A program made the translations under genes and the position numbers. This document shows positions 23,701 through 35,512 of a DNA stretch of 64,000 nucleotides, piece after piece (position 1 is the stretch's first letter; the number at the start of each line of letters is the position of its first letter). Location of the stretch: positions 1 through 64,000 of the forward strand of contig NTMA01000132.1 of NCBI GenBank assembly GCA_002917075.1, given 5' to 3'. Source of the stretch: Hawksworthiomyces lignivorus (taxonomy: Eukaryota > Ascomycota > Sordariomycetes > Ophiostomatales > Ophiostomataceae). A model generated the notes under the pieces. It worked only from the letters and a program-made list of their open reading frames with translations. It had not been told where the DNA came from and ran no database searches.

Positions 23701-26700
23701 CGGCAGAATAGATTTCTAGCTGAGCTAAATCTTTCTCCTGTCCCTCTACCTCCTCACCCGGAGTATTGGACTTGCCAGCCTCCTCTTCTTTGTGCTCCTC
23801 GGCAGCAATTGCGTAAGAATCGACCTCCGTAGCGTTGGATGTAAGGTCCTTCGGTTGCTCCTCCACTAGCTGCTCATCTGTTTTAGAAAAAGGATTCGCC
23901 TCATTGGCTGAAATTGCAGCGTCATCTTCCTGTGAAGTTCCGCGGCGGCCTTTCTTTTTCTTGTCCTTCTTGCCCTTCTTTCCGGCTGGTTTGGAGATGA
24001 ATTCGTCCTCCTTTGCTTCATTTTCTAATTCTTTCTTGGCCTCTACCATTGGCCTGGCCTCTTCGAAATCTTCAGTGACTGTAGGTAGAGGCATTCCTGG
24101 TTCCTCAGGCGGCATGGAGAGTTGGCTGTCAACAGGAGCAGCTTCTTCGGCAACAGTAGTAATATCTTCTGGAACTGTAGTACCCTCAGAAGCAGCGACG
24201 TCTTTAAGAACACTAACATCTTTAGGAGTAGCAACGTCTTCAGGAACAACGACGTCTCCAGGAGTAGTGACGTCTTCAGGAACAGCGGAACCTTCAGGAA
24301 TAATAAGTTCTTCGGGAGTAGCGACGTCTGCAGGAACAGCGACGTCTTTAGGAATAGTGATGTCTTCGAGAGCATCGGCGTTTTCAGGAATAGCAGTGCT
24401 TTCAGGGACAACGACGTCCTCAGCGCGGATAGCGTCTTCTGGGACAGCGGTATCTTTAGGAACGACTTCTTCTTCTGCACCAGTATTGCCACTTATGACA
24501 TCGGCTTTTTCATTGTCCTCAGATTGCACTGTTCCTTCATTCGGCAACGGCTGCTCTTCTTCTGCGGGAGTTCCAGAGTCAGATGTGTCCCAGTCCGCCA
24601 ATGCACGGCTACGCTTGCTCCTCTTCTTGCCCTTCTTCAGGGAGGGTGCTGCAGACAATGCCTCCTCCAGAGGTAGCGAGCGGTCATGTTCTGAGATGGC
24701 GGGGGCTTCAGTATTTTCTGACGAGGTCTTGTCGCTGAGCTCATCTTTCTGACCGGCGTCTTCTACCGAGATGGCCTTCTCTTGTCCTTTGTCTGCCGGG
24801 GCATCATCAGAAGTGGTTAGGGGTTCACTGTCCAGGTCAGCTTGGAAAGTAACTGATCTGCGGCTCTTCTTGCTTTTAGCCTTTTTAAGACTGATGGGCG
24901 TAAAACTGTCGCTGCCACTTTCTTGCACATCAGGTAGAGACACAGGAGCAAAGGCCACAGTCTCCTCTACTTCGACTGGCGGTGAGGATAACTCTTCAGG
25001 GGTGCTGCTACTGCTTTCATCGGCATACGCGAAACGCGGCAGTTTGCCTTTTCTCTTTTTGGCTTTCTTGAGGCTGATCGAATAGGGCTGTTCCGGCTCA
25101 GTTGCCTCGGCAGACTGGGCAGTCCCAGAAGTCTCAGTGGCTTGACCTGGTCCCTCGCTTTCTACCAGCAAGCTAGGGCTGATATCTTCAGCAATCTCTT
25201 TACCCTCTGTCGAAGCACTAATGTCGGTTGACCGCGGCAATTCGCCGACCTGCTCTTCTTCGCTGGCTCTTTGTTGTGACAGAGCTTCCTTTTCGACCGC
25301 AACTGCGGTGTCATCACTCGTGGCATCCTTCATCGATGGCTCTTCCGGAACTAGTTCGAGGACTTCTCGCTGCTGGTCAGAGCGCTCTTCAGCGACAGAC
25401 AAGTCGGCCGCCTCCTCTACAACAGCAGCGGCGGCAGCTGTAGAGTCTATTTTAATAGTGGCTTCACGAGGCTGCTCTACAGCGGTGAGAGCTTCCTCTT
25501 TGGCTTCTTCTTTCGTAGTTGGGAGTTCTTGTCCAGGTTCCTTTAGTTTGATCTCTTCTTGAGCAGGTTCTGAAGATGTGGGTGTCTCTTCGACCACAGG
25601 CGTAATCTCTTCAGGTTTCGTCTCTGGAGCTGGCTCCTCCGAAGCAGATGAAGTTTGACCCCTCTTGGCCTTCTTGCCTTTTTTATCTTTCTTGCCCTTT
25701 TTGCTTGTAGCCACAGAGGCCCAGATGTCATCAGCGGGTGGGCTAACTGAAGCAGTTTCTTGAACCGGCGGCTGCGATTCTTCAATAACTTCTGATGAAG
25801 GGCCGGAAGTAGTGCTCTCTTCAATACTACGAGAAGCAGAAGACTGCGGGTCTTTGTCCTCCTCTTCTTCTAGTCGTGGGGTCTCTATCGGAGGCTGCGC
25901 GGGAAGCTCTTCCTCTACCTTTTTCTCTTCCACTATGGTTGGAATGCTGTCATCTTCCTTGGCAGGCGCATTCTCAATGACAGGCGTATCGTCTAGAGCA
26001 AAGGTTACATGAGAGTCCTTGCGCTTTTTCTTGCCCTTCTTGTCCTTTTTCTTGGAACCGCCAGTCATAGCAAGGTCATCTTCGGCAGGGGCAGGAGTAG
26101 GCTGAACGGTAGCAACGTCGTCCAATTCGCTTGCCTTAGACAGTTGCTCTTCGTCCCGAGTAGTTTCAAGGATGCCTTCGGAAGTCGAGACTTCGGAAGA
26201 CTCAATCGGTTCGACAGGCTCGCCTAGTGGAACGACGTCGACAGGCGGGACAGGGTCGACCGACTCGACGGGGTCGATAGGCTCAGCAAGTGCAGCAGCC
26301 TCGGCTTCGGTCTCGGCCGTATCGACTGTCTTGACAGCCTCAAGAAGCTCGGCCTCTCTCACGTCTGCGACGGTTGACTCAGAGCTAGGCATGGTGCTCT
26401 CATCTTCGACGGCAGCGGATGCCTTGTCTTTGCCTTTCTTCCCTTTCTTGGCCTTCTTGCCCTTCTTCGTTGTTGTTGGCGCAGACCAATCGTCGTCTGC
26501 TGCCTGCTCAATCGCGGTAGGTGGTGCTGGTGGTTCGCTGGGCTCGCTCTCGCCATGGTCTAGCTTGGTATCAGCGTCAACTGCTGTAGAGCGGCCGTCA
26601 ACTTCTCTGTCCGCCTCAGCTGCTGGCTCTGGCTTGCTTTCGTCTGCCGGTGGCGCCGTGGACTCCGCCTCAGCGCTAGCATCGGCTTCGACGGCGGCGG

Positions 26701-29700
26701 CAGCCGCAGCAGCGGCAGCCAGCTTGCGCTGTTGCTTCTTGGAAAGCTTCTTGGTTCCCTTCGCTGGTGCATCCATCGTGTCGGTCGGAATTTCGGTACT
26801 CTCGCCAAGGTTGTTGCTGTCGCCTTCATCGTCTTGCTGCTGCTTTCGCTCTTGCTCTGGCTCTTCCAGGCTGCGGTCCGAAGCAATCCGCGGGGTCTCT
26901 TCAGTGGCTTCTTTTGCGATGCTGCTGTCACGCTCCTCAAGGATGATGGCCGCGTCTTCATCGTGCCCTTCAACAGAATGAGGGATGACTCGGTCGTCGA
27001 CATTTTCGGTGGCGGCGACATCGTCAGTCAGACCCTGCTCTTCTGAGAGGAGTCGGTGTGGGGATCGCGTAGTGTTGTATTTGTTGTCGTCGTTGCAATA
27101 GTCTTCAGTCTTGTTGCTGTCCTCGAGCTCAGTGGATTCCACGTCCCTGGTCTTATCCTTCTCATCCTTGTCTTCATTGGCTGTGAGCTCCCAAGACTCC
27201 ACGGGTTCCGAGCTGTCTCGAATTTCATTGGCTGCAATATCGGTCTCCGCACCCGCCAGCTGCAACTGGTCGGGCACCAAGGAAGCATCGTTGCCTGGGT
27301 CTGCTGCATCTGTACCCACAATGGTGCTGCGCGTTGCGTTGTCGCTCACCGATTTGTCGTAGTCGTCGGCTGTCATAGGTCGAGAATCCACTGCAAGAGC
27401 GTAGTCCACGTCCTCTTTCCCACCGCTCTGCAGAATTGGCACATGCGCCTCTTCTTTTTCGCTTGCCATCTGCATCTTGTCGCCGGTTAGATTTTCCGTG
27501 ACCGCTACCGCCGCTGCTGCCGCTACTATAGACGCAGCACCAGCCACGGGTAACACAGACGAGATTGCCTTGCTCGAAGTGTCGTGTGCAATGAGTGCAT
27601 CGGTATCGGCCTTCGTGAAAGATGTCTTCTCATCTGCCTCTGACGACATCTCGCTGTCGTCTTGAAAGAACGATGCCAGAGCTTGGATCTTAGTGCCCTT
27701 CTTCCTGCCTTTTTTCAGCTTGAGGCTCGGCTTATTCCCAGACGCCCAGATGTCCTCCTCGGGTTCAACAGGAGCCGGGGCCTCTTCGGCGAGGGCAACG
27801 GGCTCTTCTGGTTTGCTTGCTTCTGTAGCTGCTTCGTCATCTTTGTTGGGCAACGGCTCTATCTCACCAGTGACAACTTCTTCAGTGGGGGCGTTTTCAG
27901 GCTCATCTTTGCCTCCAGGGCCAGCTTCTTCCGGTTCGGCTTCTGTCTGCGTCGAGTCGAGCACGCCCTTTCCTTTCTTGCTGCCCCTCTTCTTCTTGTC
28001 CTTTTTCTTCGTAGGCGTGTAAATAGCCGTCGGCGATGGTGGCCGCTCGTGAGTCACAGCTGCAGGCTCAGCAACTTCCTCTCTAGAAGGCAAGGTAAAT
28101 TCAGCTGACGTGGCCGTCTCCTCGGGAAGAACCGCCTTCTCGGGAGGAATCCCTTCTTCGACGCTCGGGACATCTCGATCAAGCGACTCGGGTTCTTCGA
28201 CCAAGGGCTCCTCTGTAATGTGCTGTGGTACAGTGACGACCTCCTCGACCTCCTCCTCGTCGTTTGTGCCTCTGCTGCTGCTGCCCTTCTTGCCCTTCTT
28301 CTTTTTCTGCTTCTTAGAGCTGACCGTGTAGACCGGCTCTTTGAAGATGGGGGCCTCGAGAGCAGCTTCTTCAGCGCGGGCGGGCTCTTCGAAGACAACG
28401 CTCTTCTTTTCCACCGCCGGTACCTCGGCAGTCACCTCGACGTCCGGGAGAGGCACATCAGGGTTAAGGGCTTCCGCGGCAGGCGTCTCCGTCGACTCCG
28501 AAGGAAGTGGCACAACAGCCGGAGGAGGTACGTAAGAGACATCTTCATCGTAGTGGTCGTCAAAAAAGCGGTCAAGGTCAGCTCCGCTCGTAGATGCGTG
28601 GATGTCGCGCTCCGGCTCCGGCTTGGCGTCAGTTGTAGTCTTTGTAGTGTCTTCTGTGGCGGTAGCAACCGTTGCGGCGGCCGGCTCCTGTTTCTTGTCA
28701 TCGCCGCGGCCGCGGCGCATGAACGAGGCGAAGGCCGTGGCAAGGCTAGCAGCGAACCCGCCAGCGGCGGCGGCAGGAGCTGTAGAAGGCGCAGGAGCAG
28801 CTGCAGAAGCATCAGCAGCATCACCAGCCTTATCGGCTTCAAGAGTAAAATCTTGCTGGGTGTCTTCATCCACCACTTCCTTATCCGAGGAGACAGCGGC
28901 AGCAACAGCAACACCTGCAGAAGGAACTTCATCAGTAGCAGTAGAGACCTCCTCCAGTCCTTCCAGCTTCTTTGCTGTTGCTTCCCGCTCCACACTGCGG
29001 AGAGCCTCCATGGATGAGCGCGCTGTCTCTGGCGCCGATTCGGTCTTGGGAAGCGCGCTCTGCAGCAGCTCTTCTTCTCTGCGCTCCTTGTCGGGACTCG
29101 TCTGGGCTGATCTGGTGTCCGAGGCCGCGGCAGCTGCAGCTGCCGCGGCAGCCGCAGTGTAAGCGTCCAGCTCCAGCGCCAGGGCGTTGGGGCTTGGCAG
29201 GCTGTGCCGGTTTGAGCTATTGGCCATGGAAGCGCGAGCAAGCGCTTCACGCAGCGGGGACGCTTCGCCTCCGCCACCACCAACACCACTTCCGCCCGCG
29301 GCGACAAAGCCGCGGCGGACTGGTGTCGACATGGCGCTGGGGTAACTATTGCTACCGTAGCTGCTGCTGTAGCTGTGGCTATGGTTGTAGCCCTGGCTAC
29401 TGCCAGCAGCGGGAGCAGCAGCAGGCCCTTCCATGTCGGAGAGCTGACTGGATGAGCGCTGATGCTGCTGCATTAGCAGCTTGAGCGGCTTCAAGTCGCG
29501 GCTACTATCCCACGACTGCGGCCGCGAGGAGCGCTTCTGTGGTGTGGAGAAAAAGTCCTGCGGCACTGCATCTTTGGCGCCAGGCGTTGCAGGCGTCGCA
29601 ATGTCTGCGCCAGCTACAGTGGGCGATTGGAGCGGAGAGCCAGTAGGCGGCGGCTTGAAAATCACGGGGCTGCCCGATGAAGAAGGGGACCCCGAGCGGT

Positions 29701-32700
29701 GCAGCAAGAGCTGGATGGGCACAGCCGTCGGGCTTGACGTTGCGGTCTTGACGGGCGTCTCAGAGCGGCGGCGGGCGGCCATGGCAATCTTCTGCTCGCG
29801 GAGGAGCTGCTCGCGCTCGCGCTCATGGTCAGGCGGCGTCTCGGGCCGGCTCTCGGGCAGCTCAGGGAAGTCGAACTCGTCTGGGTCGATCCGCTCCGCA
29901 GACGTGGTCGGCGAGACCGGTTCGCTAGGCGGAAGCGGCAAAAAGTCGCGATAGTCGGGGTCGATGCCGACTCGCGGAGGGACGGCACGCTCGACAATTT
30001 CAGGGTCGAGGATGGCATCGGAGGGCGCGCGAGGGCGGCCACTGTCCTCTGCCTCTGTAAGGGCGATTTCGGCAGGATCCTCGACAGCCGCTTCGCGGCG
30101 GTTGCCTCCTGCCTCCTGTATAAACTCCATCTTTTCCGAAGGAGTGTCGGCGGCATTTGAGCGGGTTGAGTCGCCCGCGATAGCCGCTACGGCGGCCATT
30201 GCGGCTCCCGCTAGGCCGGCACCCGCGCCAAGAGTGCCGGCATCAGCTAAAAAAGACGACGCCTTGTCGGCTGAGCGGTTGGCCTTCTTGTCTTTAGCCT
30301 TGCCTCGTTTTCGATCACGGTCCGGCGGCTCTTCTTCTACGATGTCTTCTTCGCGGTCTCCATTACGATCACGGTCCCCGTTGCGATAGGAGGAAGTGGT
30401 CGACCGAACAGAGACAGTGGACGCTGCAATATCGTCATCCTGCCGGTGCGTCACCGTGCTGCTGCTCTCAGAGCGGGACAGGCTGGCTGCCGCCTCCTTC
30501 TTCTGCTTCTGCTTGTCTCTCTTCTTTTGCTTCTTGGATTTAGCAGAAGAATTGGCCGCAGCCCACTCGCCTTCGTCCTCGCCGTCTTGGGCCTTGTCTC
30601 GCGTGAGTTCATCGATGTCTTCGTCTTGTTCTATGGCCTGTTGTCTCGGCTCTTCTGTCTCGCGCTCACGCGCCTCTTCTTCCTCGACGATGTATGCGGA
30701 TGTGCTCTTGCACTTCTTCTTGCTCTTCTTCTTGGTCGGAGTGTACTGTGCCCAGTCGTCGTCGTTCTCGTTGTCCGCAGCTGGCTCAGGCAGAGCAGAG
30801 GCGACGCGAGCTTCTGGTTGGCGGCGGGAGACAGATTCACTAACGCGATCTTCTTCGGCAAGCTCATCGCGCCGCCGCCTCTGCTCTTCTTCCTCGGCCA
30901 GCTGCTGCTCCTGCCGCCGCTTGGCCTTCTTGCTGCGTGTACCCGTGCGCACCATCACAGAGGGCCCGTCACCGAGGGCGGTCTCGGAGACGATCCCCCG
31001 CGACGAAGACGATCCGGACCCAGAATCGTCCGAATCGTGGTTAGCTCCGGGCGGCGAAGTGCGCCGCCAGTACGACGGGTCATTCACGACAATATCGGAA
31101 TCAAACCCCGAAGATGGCATGCCGGCACTCATGATAGCGGCGAACTCGAGGTCGTTGCCATAGTTTGCCTTATTTCCGGGAGGCGATGCAGCCGTAACTG
31201 ACTTTGTCGCCGGAGGCGAGGAGGTCCTAGACGACTTGGATGATCTGGACGGCTTGCGGCGAGGCAGTTCCTCTTCAACTACTTCGCGCTCGCGGTCGTC
31301 GTCTTCAGGAAAGCTGCCGATGGCTTTGAACGGCTCAGAAGGCGGCGGGGGAAGAGGCTGTCTCTCTGCGGCCTCTCGCGCCGCTTTTTCTGCGGCCTCT
31401 CTTACTTTGGTCTCCCTTTCCACCGGCAGCTGCTCCTCCTTCTTGTCCTTGTCGCCCTTTTCGCTCTTCTCATCCTTCTTGTCGGCCGACACCACAGCGC
31501 CGACAGCGGCAGCCCCCGCAACGGCGCCGATAATGGCTGCCCATCCGGTTTTCTTGCCCGCTGCCTTAGGACCACTCTTCTTAGCCGGTTTGTCAAATCC
31601 GGATGTAGTCGGCTCGCTGGCTGCAGCTGCTGCTGCCTCCTTTGGCGCTTCCTTTGGCGCCTCGCGGATGACTTCGCCTCGCGGGCCAATAGTAATTATT
31701 TCCGGCTCGACATCGCTGCTGCTAGCGGCGGTGCTTGCCTGCTTTGAGCGGATAGAGGACGAAACCTCCTTCTCCTGCGCATCTGTCTTCGCCTCTGCTT
31801 CCCGCGCCTGCTGCTCCAGCTTCGCCAGCTGCTTCTCGGGGTTCGGCGATGGCACGGGCGTCGGCATGACCAGGTTCAGCACGGGGCGGTCACGCTCGCA
31901 GGACGGGTCCCGCGACTTGAACACGGGCATGGTGAGTGAGCGGCGGCGACCACGGAAAAAGCCGGCGCCGTTACCGTCTATATCCATGTCCGCTGCCACG
32001 CCAGAGCCCAGGAGGAACCGCGGTAGCTCGCTGGGATAGATTTTGTTGTCGATGCGCACGTCGGCGTCAGGCCCGTCGTAGGGGCTCTTCTCGGGCCGGC
32101 GCTCCATCTCTGGCGGTGTGACGATGCGGATGACAGGCGGCGGCGGATTCGACCTACGACCACGACTGCCGGACCTGTCATCGCTACGGTCGTCGTCGTC
32201 GTCGGCCTCGCCCTCCTTTCTGCGCGGCGAGGAAGGCGAAGAGGAGACGTACTTTTCTACGACGGACTGCTCGGGCGACGTGCTGCGGGAGCGGATCTGC
32301 TCCTCAGCGATGCGGCGGGCGATGGCGGTCTTGCGGTAATAGCGGTCGGCATCCTCGCGGATGTCGCGGTCAGTGCGGCCCTTTTCGTCGCGGGGCTCGC
32401 GGCGGCCGGGGCTGCGGCCGCGGGGTGGCTCGCGCTTGTACTCGTTCTCCTCCATCAAGATGACAGCGTCGGCGGCAGTGATGGCAGCCCGGTCAATGGG
32501 CGCAGTCGAGTGGCTGGTGCGTTCCATGATCTTCTCGGCGTCATGCTGCTCCTGCTCGAGGCTGCTGCGGCGGTCGCGGTCGGTCTCGCGCGTACGCCCG
32601 CGCGAGACCGAGGAGGTAGACGGAGCCGAGGGATGACCAGGCGGGAAGGTGAAGGTCATCGCCGGGCCATCATCCGGCTCGTCCTTAGCCCAGGACGGTC

Positions 32701-35512
32701 CGTCGTCAACGGTGACGATGTTGGGAGTCATGGGTCGGATGGGCGTCTGGTGGAGCGGCGTCGCAAATGCGTCATCGGCCACCTGGTACTGGAAGGGGTC
32801 CACGGCCGGTTCCTGTGACAGCAACCCCTTGACTGGGGCCTCGTCATCCTCGCGTTGCTTGCCCTTGCCCTTGTCCTTGGTCGTGGAATAGCTGATCTCC
32901 TCGCCATCGGGGTACACCTTGTAGCGGTCACGCAAATCAATGTTGTCGTTATCGCTAGCTTCGCCGGCAGCACGCCCAGAGTCGCGCTGCTTCTGCTTCG
33001 CCTGCCACTGGCGCTCCTCCTCGGCGCGGCGGCGGGCCAGAGCATTCTCAGCGGCCTCAGCTTCTTCGGCTGCCGCAGTGGCCGCAGTGGCCGCAACAAC
33101 AGCGCCGCTGCGACGATCCCCGTCGCGGTAGTAGCGGTCATCTCGGCGGTCGTCGCTGCGGTAGTTATCACGGCGCTTCTCGTCGTAGCGCGACGACTCG
33201 GACGGCTTAGGCTGCTTCTTCGCATAAGCCTCGTACTCGGCATACCGGTCATATTTGTCCTTCTCGTCTTTCTTGCTGTCCTTTGTGTCTTTCGAGCGAA
33301 GCACCTCGGCGGCGGCAACGCCGACAGCGCCGCCCACGGCAGCCGCGATGAGAGGAGACGATCTGCCGCCGCGAGAGTCGCGGCCAGCGGCCTTCTTTTC
33401 GCGTTCGCGCTCACGTTCTGCACGTTCACGCTCACGTTCTAAGCGTTCACGCTCACGTTCTACACGCTCCCGCTCAAGTTCTACGCGCTCACGTTCGCGC
33501 TCGCGTTCTTCGCGTTCTCTTAGAAGCCGCTCGCGTTCCTTGACTCTGTCTCTCTCTTCCTCACGCTCACGCTCACGCTCACGCTCCCGTTCCCGCTCTC
33601 GCTCGCGTTCACGTTCACGTTCACGTTCACGCTCGCGTTCGCGCTCAGTCTCCCGCACGCGACTGCGCTTGTTGCGGTCCTCGGAGTCGAGGATGGCTTG
33701 GTCGTCGAACACGCGGCTGCTCACGGGTACCACCGGCTTGGGTGTCCGTATCTCGACAGGCTCCTGGCGCCGCCGCCCAGACGGTGAGGAGGTCGATGGG
33801 GCGGCAACCACGCCGGCCGCTGCCGCTGCGGTTGCGGCCACAGTGGCGGCTGTCACCGCACCGGAAGCAGAACCAGGAGGAGGGCGATTGTTCGAGCGCG
33901 AGTCGGACTGGCTGGGCGGACGAATGTCGAAGTCGTCCGCGCGCACCTCGTCCGCGCGGAAGCCGCAGGGGCTTGTGACATGGCCGCGCAGCGAGTTGAC
34001 AGGACCAAAGAGGCGCGGGTCGACAATGGAGGACTGTCGGGAGGGCTGCTGCTGGCGCTGCTCAGTTGGCCGTCTGTACTGGTGAGGAGAGCCCGCTGGG
34101 GGCTTGTCAGACAAGGCGGACGCCGCACCTGCGGCCGCTACGCCGACCGCGGCGCCGATGGCGGCAGAAGCAATGCGGCCTTCGCCAGATGGGCGAGAGG
34201 GCCTAGACGACGACGGCTGGTATGGCAGGTGCATACTCGAGCCATAAGCCAGGCCCGAGTCGTCATCGCTGCTGAAGGAGTCAGAGGAGTGGTCCTCGTC
34301 CTCATCCTCCCACTCGGATTCGTCCGACGACGTTGGCAGGTCACCGTCCTGGTACTGATCGGGACGGCGGTGGGGCCGCGAGGCCACGAGACCCCGGCCG
34401 CCAAACTCGTCCCGGCCGCTGCTGCTGCCGTGACCATGCGAGTGGCGGAATCTCTGGATAGCACTGACGGTGGCGCCCAGCTGGGTAGGTACGCGGCGGC
34501 CAACGCGAGCAAGATCGCGGCGGTTCTCGTCGTGGGCGAGCTGGGCAAGCTCACGGCCGATGCGGATGATCTCCTCGTCGTCGGTAGGCGGCCGGCTGTT
34601 GGAAGGACGAATGCTCTGGGCGTGGCCGTGGCTTGCTGCGGCCGCGGCTGCGGCCGCAGCTGTTGCCGCCGTTGCTGCTGCTGCGGCGGCTGCCGCAGAC
34701 CCGGACCCAGACCCAGACGGGGCAAGCGCCAAGTCTTCCTCTTCGCGCGAGACTTCCACGCGCGATCGCGAAATATACCCTTTGCCGTAAAAGAGGCCGT
34801 CTTCGAGGGACGAGGAGCTCCCGTTGTTGAAGCGCAAGAAGCGGCGCCTTCTCCTTCCTGACGAGGCGCGGTGCTGGTGGCGCGTCGGAGACGAGCGGCG
34901 GTTCCCTCGGAAAAAGGAGATGATCCCGGTTACGGTGGACTTGGGTGCTGAGATGTTGAGGAGCGAGTCGGACGTGGAGGAGGTAGAAGAGGAGCCGGAG
35001 GTGGAGCCGGCGCGACGACTGCGGGTGGCATCACGGGGACCCGCCCGGCTGGCGGCGTACGGTTGAGGCTGGGGCGACCGGCGCGGTTGCATTTCGGGGT
35101 CGTGCTGCCGCCGGCGGTCGTAGTAGTAAGGGTCTGAGTCGTTTCGTCCGGAGCTCGCTGTCGCTGGTGTTGCTGCCGGCGCCGGCATGCCGAAGCTATT
35201 GTTGTAGTAGCTGTCGGCTTCGCCGCCATGACGCGGCTGCGGTACTAAGGGGGATGCGTTGGTGGCTCTTCGTTGTTGTGGAGACCACTGCTGGTCCTGG
35301 TTCCGTTCCTGGTCCATCCCTCTGGAGAAGTTTCTGTCTGCATTTCGATCGCGTTGCACCGAGCCCGACACCGACGCTGCTGCTGCCGGCGCTACGCTGT
35401 CTCGCGCAGAGAATTGGGAAGAATCGGCGACATCGTCAGAGCGCCTGCGTTCCCGCTTGCGCCTGCTGCGTCGCGCACTCTCCGGGCTGCGGCGGCGTCC
35501 TTCGCGGACCAT
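14763..35512 (-). CDS. lah: Leashin (LAH), giant Woronin-body tethering protein ('involucrin repeat protein')
   Basis: Exon 1 (35512-16496) is 19,017 nt with no stop. Exon 2 (16394-14763) joins in phase 0 across a 101-nt intron with donor GTAAGT and acceptor CTGCAG, giving about 6,882 residues. The start ATG follows an in-frame TAG. The N-terminal third is Arg/Ser-rich, with DDEEIIRIGRELAQLAHDEN near residues 305-330 and an Arg/Glu-alternating tract at about 620-705. Residues 1600-5800 form an acidic Glu/Pro/Ala/Ser linker with about 25 lysine clusters such as RKQSKKDKRAAKKKSQ. The end has a coiled coil (about 6368-6513) and a conserved helical domain containing QQWVLRFSKFSDLRACRL, VHRRDVFMAMTMYMIWEF and TRYLFGMDREQRQKIKSLEK. 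This architecture matches fungal leashin, which links Woronin bodies to the cell cortex or septal pore: the N-terminal region contacts the organelle, the C-terminal region the septum, and the linker is poorly conserved. In Neurospora the locus makes two proteins, LAH-1 and LAH-2. Here the frame is fused, the form seen in most other species. Confidence 0.88.
20510..20990 (-). repeat. Degenerate EEPAA(x)V-type repeat tract in leashin
   Basis: Within leashin exon 1, roughly residues 4840-5000, short units of the form EEPAAIVEEPAATVEEP recur in degenerate form. They are acidic and Pro/Ala-rich, predicted to be disordered, and are flanked on both sides by lysine-cluster motifs. Confidence 0.75.
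22410..22860 (-). repeat. EPATEPATEP-type tandem repeat in leashin
   Basis: Four-residue units Glu-Pro-Ala-Thr and variants (EPAIEP, EPASEP, ELATEP, ESAREP) run over about 150 residues, roughly 4218-4368. The DNA repeats are 12 bp with frequent third-position differences, so the tract is old enough to have diverged or to have been homogenised in part. Confidence 0.8.
23128..23220 (-). repeat. EPVLEPVLEP tandem repeat in leashin
   Basis: About five near-identical 12-bp units encode Glu-Pro-Val-Leu. The low divergence between units suggests recent expansion compared with the neighbouring EPAT tract. Confidence 0.8.
24130..24450 (-). repeat. Six-residue PEDVA(T/V)-type repeat in leashin
   Basis: Units such as VPEDVTTPGDVVVPEDVATP occupy about 110 residues (about 3688-3795). 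The tract is acidic and Val/Pro-rich, a third repeat type in the same linker. Confidence 0.75.
33400..33655 (-). repeat. Alternating Arg-Glu tract in leashin
   Basis: An almost pure RERERE run, interrupted by short segments with Leu and Val, spans roughly residues 620-705. Such a tract can form a highly charged single alpha helix. Sense-strand codons are mixed (CGT, CGC, CGA, GAG, GAA), so it is not a simple one-codon slippage product. Confidence 0.85.

Noticed and set aside
22410..24450. Possible CRISPR-like or satellite array
   Set aside because: The repeats are short, coding, in frame and without unique spacers.
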